This document shows, in pieces, positions 23,860 through 37,382 of a stretch of 64,000 nt of DNA. The notes under the pieces are model-generated. The model had not been told where the DNA came from, ran no database searches, and saw only the letters and a program-made list of their open reading frames with translations. The DNA is from Ceratodon purpureus (taxonomy: Eukaryota > Streptophyta > Bryopsida > Pseudoditrichales > Ditrichaceae). The stretch's first letter is position 1. Each line of letters begins with the position of its first letter. The translations under genes and the position numbers were made by a program. The stretch covers positions 7,233,471 to 7,297,470 of the forward strand of contig CM026428.1 of NCBI GenBank assembly GCA_014871385.1, in the 5' to 3' direction.

Positions 23860-26800
23860 TAATGCTCTCAAGACCATGTATCTTATGTTTTTGAATTGAT
23901 TTCCATATTTTTTTATGTAAATCAATATGAAATTTTTAGAAATTATTTTACGTTGTATAACACATCATGATGCATATTCTATGTTCAAACTTATTATCTA
24001 TGGCGTGTGGAGAAAGATGTGTAGAAACTTGAAAGAACCTTTAATTGTTGGCTGGAGCAACATGGCATGGTAATAGATGGTGCTTTATAATAGAGAAAGG
24101 CAAAGAAGAAGAGGGAGGTAAGTGCTATTGACAAAGAGAGTAGATAGACAATATGCAAGTCTTTCATGAGTGGGGGTTGACAAGTATGTGTTGCAATTAC
24201 AATTTGTGATTATGAATTATTTAGAAACGCTCACCTTGATGTGTTGTTGTCTTGTAATTTCTATCTTCTACAAAATTTTGAGACCTAGTTTGCTAACAAA
24301 TCACTGTTTAAAGAGCATGGAAGTCGAGGTGGTACAAAGTGATCAAAGAGTACGCTTGTATTGTGATGGATTAACAACACATTTGGAAGGAAATTTTTGA
24401 CGACATCCCCACTTTTCAATGATAACAATGATTTTACCATGCCGATGAAATTGTAATTGCCTGCTAAGGTTGGAAACACTAGCCTGATTATTTTCATGAG
24501 ACTTTTACTATCTTCAAATGGCTCAATCCAAGATTAGGGTCTATTATTGGAAGTGGTGAGCCAAGTTTGGACAAAGATGTCTAAGTAGGATTTAAGTGTT
24601 TAGAGTTAATTTGACACGAATTGCTCATTTGTTTGTATGTTCAAAAGCAATTGCACACTTAACTTATCACTAAGGATTCAGGAATTGTAATGCAGAAAGA
24701 CTTAGAATGCAAATATGTTCATGGTTCTGCAACAATTTAATTACCTTGTTTACGTAGATGAGTTTGTATGGTTTTTTTGGCATGTAGTTTGACAAAGCTC
24801 TCTTATATGTGAAACAACTGAGTCTAAGGCAATACATTTCCTATTTTAGTGCCTAAAAATGAGTGATGTACTACTTAGCTGCATTCTTGCATTGGAATGT
24901 GTTTGCACATTGGAAGGTACATTTTAGGACCTGATAGATCCTTGACAAAAACACTGCACCCTACCTTACATGAACCTTTCTATTAAGGGTCATGATTTAG
25001 TACAAGTCCTTGGTACTTCATTTACCTATCCCATAAAGTTCTTGTTTGTAGGAGTTCCCCGGGCTCTACATTTTATTTCCCAAAAACCTTCATCAAGTTA
25101 AATAGTTTCCAAAATAAAACATGAAAAAAATGAAGAAAACTGTACAGCCCCCAAAGTTTCACGTGCTAGGTACCAAGTGCTGAAATAGTCGTGTTTTCAG
25201 ATGCAGTGCAATTATTTTTCACACTTCCTCCAGATCATGTTATACAGCACACCCCTCAAATTTCAATGCCTCAAGTCTGCCATTCAAGAAACAAAGCTCA
25301 CTGACTACTGTAACCGAGTATATTTGGGGACCCTCCAGTTCTTCCCCAACTGACCACAAAGCACTCCTTTCTACAAGTCCACAAAACCCATGCCCTTTTC
25401 CCATCAGACCACAAGCACTTCACAAGCTCATTCCCCAGCTGATAACCGAACTCCCCCTGGGCCACCAGTCAAAAGTTACTAAGGGTCCGTTTTCTTCAAA
25501 GCACACCCCCTACCCACACACCCAACCATTCCATGTAGCATACAAAAGCTTCAATCACCCCATACCAGAAGACTGGGTAGAATGTTGCTATTCGGGACCC
25601 CAGCCACAGATGACACTCATGCGCACATGTGGGTTGCCTTGAATGTACTGAACATGAACATTTGAGGGCCCCCCATGGCCAGGGTCCCAAACTGTGCATA
25701 TGTCCCCAGAAGACCCACACCACCACCCAAGTCATCACCAAAACTTGTTGCAGCATACAAGTTACCAGGGCCCCTCTCGAGCAAAACCTCACACCATATG
25801 CCATATGAGGCTGACCCATCAGTAGAAGACCTAAGGTGACTACAAGACCTCAGGGTCAGTCCCAACCAACCAAATGGTTTTACCAAAAGCACAAGACCAA
25901 CAGAATATAATATCAATATAACAGAATATAACACCAATATTACAGAATATAGTACTGATATCACATATAATATTCCCAATACACAGATGGAAGTACCTAT
26001 TTGGAACAGAAAAGAGGGCCTGGTATAAAAACCCATTGGTGGGGCTACTGCAATCCTGACTCTCCTGCAGGCTTGGCTGAGCGCGGCAAGGCTTGGGAAA
26101 TATTAACGCATTTCTTAACGCTTAACACCCCTCATGTAAAGCCCATGCTCATACAAAACTCCTTTTTTTCTGTTGGTATTATTTTCCAGAGACCAATACC
26201 AAGTTGATGAGCTGCTGCTGGTTAAGTTGATCCATTACGTCTGTTTGATATCTCTGAGTCGTTGCATTTGCATTCCAGATCGATCACTGTCGGTGTCTGA
26301 GTCGGTTGATTCTCTGTTTGCCTGATTATCAGGTTAGCATTGTGGTTAATCGGAGGAGGAGCATGGTGGTTATATGTGTTTGTATGTGTGTGTGTTGCAG
26401 CTGGGTCAAGGGTGAGATCATGGTGATGGTGGATGGTTTTGTGTTTAAGTGAGGTTTGAGATTAGTTTTGTGTTAGTGAGGTGGGGGCGTGTACGGAGCC
26501 GTGTGGGAGCACTGGGACGAGTGGGAGAGGACGACGAGTGAGACGTTTTGTGGCGGCTGAGAGGATCAACGGCATGCGCGTTGGAGTGGGGGAGTCGGAG
26601 ACGGGGTTTGGAGTGCACAAGTTGACAATATTTAAGTAGCTTTCGTCTATATGAAGGTTTACGAGGTTGTTTTTTTTAATCGGTAGCTGCGTAAGAGAAC
26701 AGGCGACGGAGCTCTTCTTCCTTGTGTGGTGATTGACAGGACGGTTTCTGAAAGAGGTTTTTGTGAGGTGTGGATTGGTGTTTAATAACTGTACCTGGAA

Positions 26801-27788
26801 GTGGGATCGATCGATCGATTTCGTGGGGGTTCGAAGTGAAGGTCCAGGAGCTCACCAAGGAGGGGTTTTTGCTGAAGCAGACACAGTTACCGATTTCAGG
26901 AAAGCTCGGTGGTTATATCACGATGAAAGGTGCGTGATCACGAAATCTTCCTCGAGTTTCGGTGGATGCTGGTAGAGTGGCAGCCAAGCAGTAGTTATGG
27001 CTTTGCGACGTGTGGTGTTAAGCAGATAGAACCTCCTTCTGTGCACTTTTTGGCCGGCCTCACTTCGGGGTGCATGAGGTTCCAACCTCCGAGAGAGAGA
27101 GAGAAAGAGAGAGACTAATAACAGTTAAGACCCCCCTCGAGTCCAGTTCGTGGTCACGTCCGACATAAAGAATTTGGCAATAGGTTTACTTGAAGGCTCG
27201 TTGATGTCTCTGCTTCGCATGCAACGCATGTCAACGCCTGATCGACGTTATCTCTTGTCTCTTCTCTCAGATCGAGCCTCTTCTCTCTCCTTCTGCATGG
27301 TTCTTTCATTTCCTGCACACAGGAGACGTCTGCAAACTGTAGCTTCACTCTTCATGATAACTTCCAGCTTCGTTGTTGTAACTATCATGAGCTTGTGGCG
27401 CTCTACCGATTTTTTGATTTTTTTTCTCCTACCCATAGTGCTATGGTGTTAAAATAAACTGATTCCGTTGAGCTGGCTGCTGTTCACAGCAAATATATCT
27501 CAGTTGTACCTCGCCGCCAGTCAGGTGTACCTCTCAGGGGACGTCCACTGTATCAAATAGCGGGAAATGAATCAGTCTTTTTTTAGATTTTTACTAAAAT
27601 TTTCGGAGGGATTAACGGCTCATTTCGGTACCGATTTTCAGTAGAAATCGAACCCAACTCAGATTATTAACTCCCTTCTGGTAAATGGCGCTTCCTTGCA
27701 GAGAGATAACTCAATTTGGATGAGCAATGTGAAAGTTTGACGCTGCGATAGCAACAACGTGAGAGGAAGTAAGCGGCTGGAGGTCCGG
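23860..27788. other. Spacer and 5' region of the glycosyltransferase
   Basis: No supported gene. Three imperfect 21-bp units starting ACAGAATATA lie at about 25911-25973. From about 26340 the sequence becomes less AT-rich, and GAGAGA tracts occur near 27095-27117. The last few hundred bases are probably promoter and 5' leader of the glycosyltransferase gene. Confidence 0.4.
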
Positions 27789-30162
27789 ATGTGTATCGCG
27801 ATCTGCGTGGTCGGAGACTCCAAAATTCGATCGATGGAGGCTCTGAGCAGTGGCAGCCCGGCGAAGGAACCGTCTCGGAACTCGTGGCGTCGGAAGACGA
27901 ACATATTCGTGGCAATGCCCACGCTGCTAACGCTGTATTTCATCGGAGCAGGAGTTGCATTTGTAATATGCACACGCACTTTCGTCTCGTTCCACATCTT
28001 CTCGCACGAGTCCCAGGCGCCCGTGCAGCTCTTCCGCATGAACTCGACCTACCTCCCTGGCCAAGGATCCGTGCTAGTCCCGGAGAAGCCCGCCCTGGAG
28101 GTCATAGAGGAGCTCCAAGCTCCCCCGCACACTCTCCGCGACCGTGAACTCGGCATAGACGTCTTCAAAGCCAACACAACCACCACCAATGCGAGCTCAT
28201 CGCAAACACCAGAACAACCAGACTTCGACCCCGCGGACGACCAGGAAGCCATCCCCGCCGACCTCCCCCCCGTGGAAGAATTCGACACCGAGCCGGAGTT
28301 CATGCAAAACCCGACAGTGAAGAAGAGCAAGGTCCTCCACGCGGCCGTCCTCCAACACAGACTCAAGCGCATGTCGAGCATGGAACGGCGCCGCTGGCTC
28401 CACGAGAATTGGTCCGTGTTCAAGATCTTAAAGGAGGACAACCTCTCGAACCAGTTCAGCGACCGCATGCAGGAGTTTTTCTGCAACAACAACATAACCC
28501 CGCACCTCTCCATGCTCCCGAACTCCTCCTCCTCCAACTCAACCCCTTCCGAAACCCTACAAACCCAAGCTGATCTCCACGATATCGACGAAGCCAACAT
28601 CTGCAAACCACAGCTTCCTTCAAACCCCGCCTTCTGCACGGAACGCTTCTTCTTAACCTGGATGTCACCAGTATCCTCCTTCACTCCCAGAGAGCGACTC
28701 GGGCTAGAGTCCATCTTCAAACACCAACCCAACGCATGCGTGGTGATCCTCTCCCGCACCATGGACTCCGACGCAGGACGGAAGATCCTCGCACCCTTCG
28801 TAACCCGAGGCTACAGAATCATGGCTGTAACTCCAGACTTACCATCCCTGTTCGCCGACCTCCCAGCTGCGAAGTGGCTCAACCGTCTCCGAGATGGGAC
28901 AGGCGATCCGGGGTGCATAAACCTGATGCAGAACTTGTCGAACATCATGCGGTTAGCGGCGTTGTACAAGTACGGCGGCGTGTATCTGGACACGGACGTG
29001 ATTGTGCTCAAGAGCTTCGCCGAGCTCCGGAACGTGGTCGGGACGCAGAGCAAGAATGCGTATACCGGGCACTGGACCAGGCTCAACAACGCAGTGCTGG
29101 TGTTCGACCGGGCGCATCCGATTGTGTATGAGTTTCTGCGGGAGTTTGTGGACACGTTCGATGGCAGCCGGTGGGGATGGAACGGGCCCTATTTGGTGAG
29201 CCGCGTCGTCGACAAGGTGCTGCAGGTGCAGAAGTGGGCCAATTGCTCCGACGTCGCCGTGCTGCCGCTGCAGGCGTTCTATCCCGTGAATTGGATCGAT
29301 ATTGTCAAGTTTTTCCAGAAGCCCACCGAGGAACGAGAAATCAAGTGGCAGGTAATGGATTAATTCTTAAATTTTTCTGCATCGCATTTGTCTGGGATTT
29401 TTGCAACAGGTCCATGTTTTTTGATCATGTGTTTTTTTTTTAGTTTTGAATTCGATTGCAACACGGGTTTTTGGAGTGAATTGATTATGGATTTGAATGT
29501 AGCTTGTAACTGTGAATGACGAGGTTTTTGATTCCAACAAATCTTCGGAGTGAAACTGAAGTGTGATGATGATTGCTCTTTGGGTGCAATGGCTTTTATT
29601 GATTTTATCAGTGTTTCAATCTGACTGGAATGTTTTGTTGGAAGTGGGGAGAAATAGTTCGTTTTTGTGATTTTTTTATGAATTTAGTAATGTTTGTTGT
29701 TTATGTAAGTGAGTTGGAGTGGGTATGAGCTCAATGGCAGAGGGGTACCAATTCAGCAACAGTTTTTTATTTTTTGTTTTTTCTGAGCAACCAGTTTTGG
29801 TGCTTCAAGGAGTGTTCTACCAATTACGGGCTTTTTCCCTTTACTTTCAATGTTGGTCCATAGTTTCCTGCAAACTGGGGGTCCTTTTTGTGTGTACTTC
29901 TAAGTGGGTTGAACCACTTTGATACGTTTTTAGGTGTAAAGAATATTAATTTATAGCTCCTGCATGTATGTTTGACGTAGCTAACTTGTCGCTCTGGATG
30001 TTTGCTTGACAGGCAAAAGAAGTACAGTGGATACAGCAAGGCACGTATTCCATTCACCTGTGGAACAAGAGGTCGAATCATCTGAAAGTGCAGCAAGGGA
30101 GCATCATGGAGACTCTGTTCAAGAGAGCTTGTCTGTTTTGTAAACAAGTCGCAGGATCATAA
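27789..30162 (+). CDS. Golgi type II DXD glycosyltransferase (alpha-1,4-GT / Gb3-synthase-like)
   Basis: Two exons, 27789-29351 and 30013-30162 (GT-AG intron of 661 bp), encode about 570 residues. A single membrane segment near residues 39-62 (VAMPTLLTLYFIGAGVAFVI) follows a short basic tail, the layout of a type II Golgi enzyme. A long Pro/Ser/Thr-rich stem with several N-x-S/T sites comes next. The catalytic region starts near CTERFFLTWMSPVSSF. It contains ALYKYGGVYLDTDVIVLKSF with the metal-binding D-x-D at residues 401-403, then NNAVLVFDRAHP and WGWNGPYLVSRV, which are hallmarks of the Gly_transf_sug plus Gb3_synth arrangement. The acceptor is unknown. The start is uncertain: an in-frame ATG at 27834 (MEALSSGSPAK) would also precede the membrane segment. 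Exon 1 is GC-rich compared with its flanks. Confidence 0.85.
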
Positions 30163-31456
30163 CAGCCACTTCCACCACCGTCTTTGCTTAAGACGACCGG
30201 CATTTTGTAGACTATTCAATTCGAGAACAGTTGAATCCGTCCTTCCATCTCTCCGAATAAACTCGAACTCAGTTTATTGACAAGGCAGGACGTCGAAGAA
30301 CTGTTCTGGTCTCGGCCGAGGTCAGTTCTCCATGTCGACAGCAACGAGGGTCGAATTTTGGGAGACAACCGTCGGCCGGGATGTAATTCTATCTGTACAG
30401 ATTATTATTAATTATTTAGCATTGTTGAGCAGTGGGATCCATCCACAGGCTCAACCGACGCCGCATCCTGTTGCTGTCCCTGCGAAGCAGGCTAGGCAGT
30501 CTGCTAAACCAGAAATAATAGAGCAAGAAGAGGTTAGAGCCACCAAGAGAGGGGAGCTGGAAGTACCTCAGAAATGAGTTAGGAAAATCGAACTACACAT
30601 TGTAATACTCGTGTAGACACATGAGATGTGCTGAAATATTATTATCATTAGCACATCGCTTGCTCAGTTCTGAATACAATGTTGCCTGGAGACAAATGAT
30701 CAGCACCTTGTTGATCGATGCTGTGCATGGAACTTTCGGATTGAAATAAAATATTTCAACTGTGCTCAATTTTTTTATCAAAAAAAAGATTCATATTGCC
30801 TGGGTGCATTAAGCTTACTTAGTTGTGATGTGATGCAAACGTGCTCGGCTCTGTAAGTTATCGCGAAGTACCGTCGTTGTCTACGTAGTTACATATTCAC
30901 AGTAGAATGAGCCGACAAGTGCTGTGTACTGTAAAGAACAAATTTCGATCCAACATTTAATGGCACATCTGTGGGATCGATAACAGAAGCTAATGCAATA
31001 TGAATCTCACACAATCTTATCCATACTGCTAATTTATCTTACCAACAAATTGCCGTTTCCGGATTCTCACTGAGTTACCACTTGTAATCATATTCCCTGG
31101 TCCACAAGAATACGATTCGTTTCCCACTACGCGTGTGGATGTCACCTGCTTAATATCTTCATGTAACAAGAGCTTTAGGTCAATCCAAGAGAATATAATA
31201 CGAAAACTGCATATAGAAAAGTACCAATCCCATTTTCAAAATTGATTTACAGATTCGAAACAAAATTCTTTGTACGAAATGGACACCAAGATTCTCAATC
31301 CATTTGAACTTCGATTAGAAGTACTTTTAGACTATTGCAATATAATAGATCAATGTGTGATGGGCTGAGCCTTCAAAAAAATATCACGTAAAATTCTCGT
31401 GTTACTGTATTAAACAACGGGGCACTGCTTCAGCAGGCAGCTGGTCTAACAGCTAC
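30163..31456. other. Convergent 3' spacer between glycosyltransferase and SART1
   Basis: Contains the 3' untranslated regions of two converging genes. Possible poly(A) signals include GAATAAAC near 30255 and AAATAAAA near 30744 on the plus strand. No further gene is seen. Confidence 0.5.
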
Positions 31457-34400
31457 TTAATGATCCTTTGGCTTCTTATTTGGGGGAGGCCCCATGCTTC
31501 CACTCTCGGGCTTGCGCTTGATGCCGAGGAAGTGGGCCACCTGCAGCAGACACGAAACCCAGTCATAAGCGTGTGAATAAAACATTTGTAACTAATACCC
31601 CTCACTTCCTGAGACATAGAAAAACTGAACGTTTACTGAGCAGAAATGTCATCAAAGAATGGACTGAGGAACAAACAAACGACGAAACCCAGAAAGTACT
31701 TGAGATGAAAATACTTGACAATGAAACCTTTCCGAACACACATCACAAGCTGTAAAGAGCATATACCTTCTTATCACCCAACATAGGTGTTAAGCTGCCG
31801 ATATTTTTGTTGTCGCCGAGCATTGGAGTAAGACTACCTACTGGCTCCTTCTCCACAGTAGCAAACCCGCTTCTAGGGTCACTTGTTTGCCCAGGTTTGA
31901 TGTGGCCACTGATGACGAGGTAAGGAGCATGCAACTTGGCCTGAGCTTCGCGAATCTTTTCCATGGCCATGAGAGGGGTATCTCCCGCATTCATCTGTTT
32001 CAACTTGAGCTCCTCCTGGAATTGTTTCTGCCTCTTCTCTTGCTTCATCTTTCCAGGTCCCTTCCCATGGAACTTGTGAGAGAGCTTCCGGAATGCTTCC
32101 TTCGGTGTCATCTGTTCCACAAGCACATCAACCAGACGGCTATCATTCTACTATTATGGACCAAGCAGCCTTTAATGGAAAACATTAAGAATACACAAAA
32201 GAAGTTTCTGGATACATACAAATTGCATGTACAAAACAGATTAATAGCAGAATAAGTGTGAGAGTCCAATAAAGAATTTTGTAAAAGTGAAGGAGCTATT
32301 TGAAAGGATGAAGTGCAAAGAAAATTAGCATTAAGGTCTCAACACAGTACGACTTCAAGGATTCTCAAGCACAATTTCTGGACTAGAGCTAGTGTCCATA
32401 ATTAACATACCGTACGACCGAATTCATCAACACGATCCAGAAGAATGTCTCGTTGGCCAACAACGTTGTTGGACTCGTCCACAATCCCAACTAGTTTGCT
32501 CTTTTTCTTGTCCATGTTTCGACCACCCCAATCAACTGTTTCCTTCAAGGATCCTCGTTCTTTCAGTAATTGCAGAACGCCAGCCAGACCCTTCCCTACT
32601 GCCACTTCTTTCACTTCATCTAGAGAGTCCTCTTCCATTTCCGGAATTTCCTTGATATTATCCGTCATCTCTACATCGCCAACTTCTGTCCATCCTCCTC
32701 TAACTGGTGCAGTTCCTGGTGCCTCTTCATCAAGAGGATCTAGTTCTCCTTCTTCTTTCTCCTCCTCTTCTTCGTGAAATACATCCTTGGGCGCAGATCG
32801 TCGAGTAAGAGCTGCATCAAAAGATTTACCGTTCAGCACATCTATGTTACATGTTCATCGAATAGACGACCAAGACCTAGTTGCCACTCATAACTTGTTA
32901 AATAACATCAGTTCTGAAAAGTGAAAAGTAATGACCTAGATATACAAAAAAGAGCGAGACTCACAACCTGACTACCCTTAGCATCTCATAAAACCAGCAT
33001 GTCGATGTACATGTATACTTCGAGCATTAAATGATGCGGAGCTAGTCTCACCTTCGTCCAACTGTAGACTTCGACAAAATTCGCCAGTATCACTGAAAAT
33101 GAGCTTTCCTTCATCAGCATCGCCATCACCTTGGGCTTGGGCCAAATCTTGTTTTGCAGCTGCATAGGACCACAGACGCATTTGGTACTTAGAAACTCAC
33201 ACTAACAACTAGATCAGATATTTATGATATTTACCTGTATGCCCAGAGTACGGTTTCTCAGAAGAGCAAAAGACACACTGATGATACTGAAAGCACAACA
33301 CCATTTAAACACTAAAGAAACCAGCTAAGACAAAATAACAGAGAAGAACAATATTGCACACTTTAAACTGTAAACCAGATATACAGCTAGTTAAGATTCC
33401 GTAAGCTGCAAATATTGCCCATAGAAAAGAATATAAAGAACAAAACGAAAATACCTGCTAGGCGTGCAGCAATTGCTTGTGGACCAGAGGCATTTTCAGC
33501 CAGTTTCTTCAGAGCCGCCTGTCGTGCCCTATCCAATGACTTTTGCAAAATCTCCTCGTCCTCCGCACCAACAATGATTTCCTCAGTCTCGTCAACGTCC
33601 ATGGCTTTGGCTTCACTTTCTTCCTTCAAAATCCTAGAAGCATCAGCTGCCTTAGCAACGGCACTCTCATACCGCTCTCGTCGAGCATCAGCTGATGCCT
33701 TCATTTCGTCTTGCATTATCGACCTTCGTGAAATGGTGTCCCGTGACCCCAGATCTGTAGTTCCTAGACCTTCAGCCACTGCTTCGGCTTCAAGAGCATC
33801 TAAGTCTAGCTTGTCTTTCTTGCGCAGCTTTTTCTTTTTCTTTGGTTTCTTAAACGTGGTCATCTCCTCTTGAGTGAAATATTCAGATGGTGTAGTGGAT
33901 GTAGTAGTAAGAAGGGACTCAGCAAGGCGATCCCCCATACCGTGCTGTAGCCTTCTACGAACCTGGAAACATGAAGGCAGAAGGCATTCAGGAACAAATA
34001 AAACTGAAACTATCCTCAGTTGAAATAAGAGCCTACCAAAAGTGCACCATGTTTATGAGTTTCAATATCAGTCTACTTGGTATGCACTTCTCCAGAACCA
34101 CACAAAGACTCTACTAAGAACAAATTTGTGCAGTTCCGATGTGTAAGCGCCACGAACTTAGGTAGCATCGATGACAGCAACACTGTACAAAAGTCCTTTC
34201 AGTATGAGTACGTACCTCTTCTAATTTCTTTTGTGCCGCTTCATCAACGCCGCCTGATTCGTCTAAAGTAACACCCTGATGCAAACCCCATTTTAAATCA
34301 GCTTCGTCAGCACTATAAATGTCATCGTGAAAGCACAACTGTGTGATTGTAAACTCCACAAGGTGTACAAAGGTATAATTGAAGTACTTGAAAACACAGA

Positions 34401-37382
34401 GCGTAGAGCATCAAATCTGGCCTTACAAGCAAACAAGAGAACAAAAAGCAATCAGTGTTCTTAAAAACAAGAGAATAAATCATTTGATGCTAGAAGTTCC
34501 GACTTTGGACACACCTCTTCTTTGACAGCATCGTCGTACTTTGAAAGAATTGTCTTGTTGCCCGTCATATCATTATTAAACCTGCAGAGAACAGAAAAGT
34601 CTGCACGTAAGAATACAAAACCATCGGACAAGACTGTTAGAAGCGGCGATTGCCATCAACAAGACTTTGCTCAATAACCTACTTTCATTTTGAAACAAAT
34701 GAAAGTAACTTTATTTCAAACTAGCAGCCCATCATGAACAGAGAAACCTCATCAATAACCTCCTTTGACAACCTTCGACACAGTAAGCCTGAACTTGTGA
34801 AAACTGATGCAGAAAGGTTAAAAACATTACTTGTCTTCGTATTTTCCTGCAACCTTCTTGGCAGCCTTATAGGCGTCTTCTCGAGCTGTCTGCTGAGCCA
34901 ATTCAAAATTTTCCAATTCATCCATTTCTGCAGTAACAGCAAAAGAAATGGTAAATCTCTGGAAATTACATCACCACCCGATGAGGATAAACACCATCAG
35001 TAAAAAAGTTGAATGTTTAAATTGCATATTATGAAAACATTGCATCATAGAAAATACTGACCATCATTAACATCACCATCTGCAAGAATGCTTGTGTCCT
35101 TCAAAGTGAGGACTACTGCTCCACCCTCCATCACTTTATCCAGTCCATGTCGAACTTTCAAACCAGCCAAATCCTCTGCAGGCCCAACAGAGATGCACTC
35201 GTTCATCAAAATATAATTGCAAACCTTAAACTGAACCACCTCATTTTACTCCGGCTCAGGTGCAGTAGCGCTAAAAGTAACTAGAAGACAAATATGTAAT
35301 ACAACATTTATTTTACAAATTATGCCACTAAACATTCAGCAGATGTATAGTCCCATTTATGCATCAGAGAAACAAAGATTTGAGTAGGAATGTTAACATA
35401 CTTGCAGAATATTTGCTTTTAGGCTGGAACTCTTCGTCGCTGTCCTCTTCCTCATTTTCCTGCACACATTGAATGTTGTATATGTTAGCACCGGTTCAGA
35501 TACACTTCAATTTGCAGTTCCAAGAAACATAAGTAATATCAAGTTTAACTTTACAATAACGACCACGCCGTGTTCACTGACATCACAAGGCTATAGTCGT
35601 GTATCGGAACCCACCTGTTCTTCCAAAGCTTTAGCCATCCGTGCGGCTTTCTCCTTTTCTTCGGCCTTCTTCTTTTCATCTAGCTGCCTGCTCTTATTCA
35701 CCCAAGATGAAATGTCATCTACATCTTCCGGCTTCTCTGATGCCCTAATACCTCGTCTCCCGGGTCTTCGATCAAAATTGGCCTTTCTTCTCTCCTCCCG
35801 CATTCTGCATGTGCACATGATGCCAATGTAAAGCAATGAGTCCACCGATACCTACTCAGATAATCATTTAAAACTCAAATTCTCTTTGCACCTTACGAAG
35901 CTATAACATGTGTTCAAAAAAAAAGGTTTTAGAAATTGATGAGAAATGGCCAACATCGAATATTAGATTTCCAAAGAGAATAATATCTATCCGGTGCGGA
36001 TTTCCATGTGTACCTGAGCCCCATTCAATCACATTCAAAAACTCAAAACCAAAATGGCATTACCTGGCAAGCCGATCCGCCAATTCAGAGCTAGATACAT
36101 GCTGATCAGAGTCCTTAGCATGTTCTCTCTCTGCTCCCCGGTTGTCATCGATATCCATACCCCTAGCGCGGTGGTCGCGTTCTTGGTCATGTTCACGCTC
36201 CGACTCTCTCTCATTTTCATGCTCTCGATGTCTGACTCGCCTCTCTTTCTCATTCTCCCTCTCCCGCTCCCTCTCCCGTTCTCTGTCCCTTTCTCTCTCC
36301 TCCCTATCCCTCTCCCTCTCCCGATCTCGTTCCCTTTCTCTCTCCTTCTCCCTCTCTCGTTCCTTCTCTTTCTCCCTTTCCCTTTCCTTCTCCTTCTCCC
36401 GCTCTCTCTCCTTAGCCTTCTCCCTTTCTCTCTCTTTCTCACGCTCCCGCTTCTCCTCCTTCTCTTCGTCCTTGCTCTTGTCCCTGTCACCGTGCCTATC
36501 CTTCACTTTCTCATCTTTCTCCCTCGTCTTCTCCCTTGCCCCATGTTTATCCCTATCTTTGTCCTTCTCGTCATCCTTGCTCTTATCCCTCTCGCTATGC
36601 TTCTCTTTCACCTTCTCGTCCTTGTCTCTCGCCTTCTCTCTTCCACTATGCTTTTCCCTTTCTCTGTCCTTCTCCTTCTCTTCATCTTTGCTTTTATCCC
36701 TATCGCTGTGCTTTTCCTTTGCTTTCTCATCCTTGTCTCTCGTCTTCTCCCTTGCTCCATGTTTCTCCCTTTCCTTCTCCTTCTCCTTCTCACGGTCCCC
36801 CTCCTTCGTCTTCGACTTCTCTTTCTCGCGATCAGCGTCTCTTGACTTCTCTTTCTTCACATCAGCTTCATGCGGTGACTTCTCACGATGCTTCTCTCTA
36901 GCACTGTCGTGCTCCTTCTCCCTACCATGCCCCGATTTTTCATGATGCCTCTCTTTCTCTTTCACAGCCTCGTGTTCCTTGTCATGTCCATGTCCAGTCC
37001 TCTCACGATGCCTGTCCTTATCCTTATCCTTCTCCTTCTCCCTGTCCTTCTCTCTGTCTCGACCCCTGTCCCGACCCCGGTCTTTCTCCTTCTCTCTTTC
37101 CTTCTCCTTCGCTCGCTCCCGTTCCTTGTCCTTCTCCTTCTCCTTGGCTCGGTCCTTCTCCTTCTCTCTGTCCCTGTCCTTCTCTTTTTCTCTGTCCCTG
37201 TCCTTCTCCCGGTGTTCCTTACTTCGCTCTTTATCCTTCTCCTTCTCCTTCTCTCTCCCCCTGTCCTTCTCTCGCTCACTCCTCTTACTTCGTTCCTTCT
37301 CCTTCTCCTTATCCTTCTCCTTCTCCTTCTCGCTCAATTCCTGATCCACCCTGTCAACCTCCATAACCTCGCTCCGAACCAT
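31457..37382 (-). CDS. SART1: SART1/Snu66 tri-snRNP splicing factor (DOT2/MDF orthologue)
   Basis: Twelve exons, all GT-AG, join without a frame error into about 1126 codons: 37382-36064, 35804-35615, 35459-35402, 35175-35062, 34927-34831, 34581-34515, 34275-34216, 33962-33455, 33159-33052, 32841-32411, 32111-31767, 31540-31457. The product is the U4/U6.U5 tri-snRNP protein needed for spliceosome activation (Arabidopsis DOT2/MDF; human SART1). Exon 1 is almost entirely a charged K/E/R/D domain with three tandem repeats of about 36 residues. The conserved part includes DLAGLKVRHGLDKVMEGGAV, VLTLKD, DAYKAAKK, GVTLDESG, EYFTQEEMTTFKKPKKKKK, DEFGR and MTPKEAFRKLSHKFHGKGPG. It ends FLGIKRKPESGSMGPPPNKK plus PKDH. 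It is longer than typical plant homologues because of the N-terminal expansion. GSLTPMLGD occurs twice near the C-terminus. Confidence 0.95.

Noticed and set aside
25496..26036. Minus-strand open frames of 107 and 139 codons
   Set aside because: They include the 21-bp tandem repeat that gives a VILVLYS-type peptide; no domain or splice support.
28049..29155. Antisense open frames across the glycosyltransferase exon
   Set aside because: GC-rich coding shadow; the plus-strand frame has recognisable catalytic motifs.
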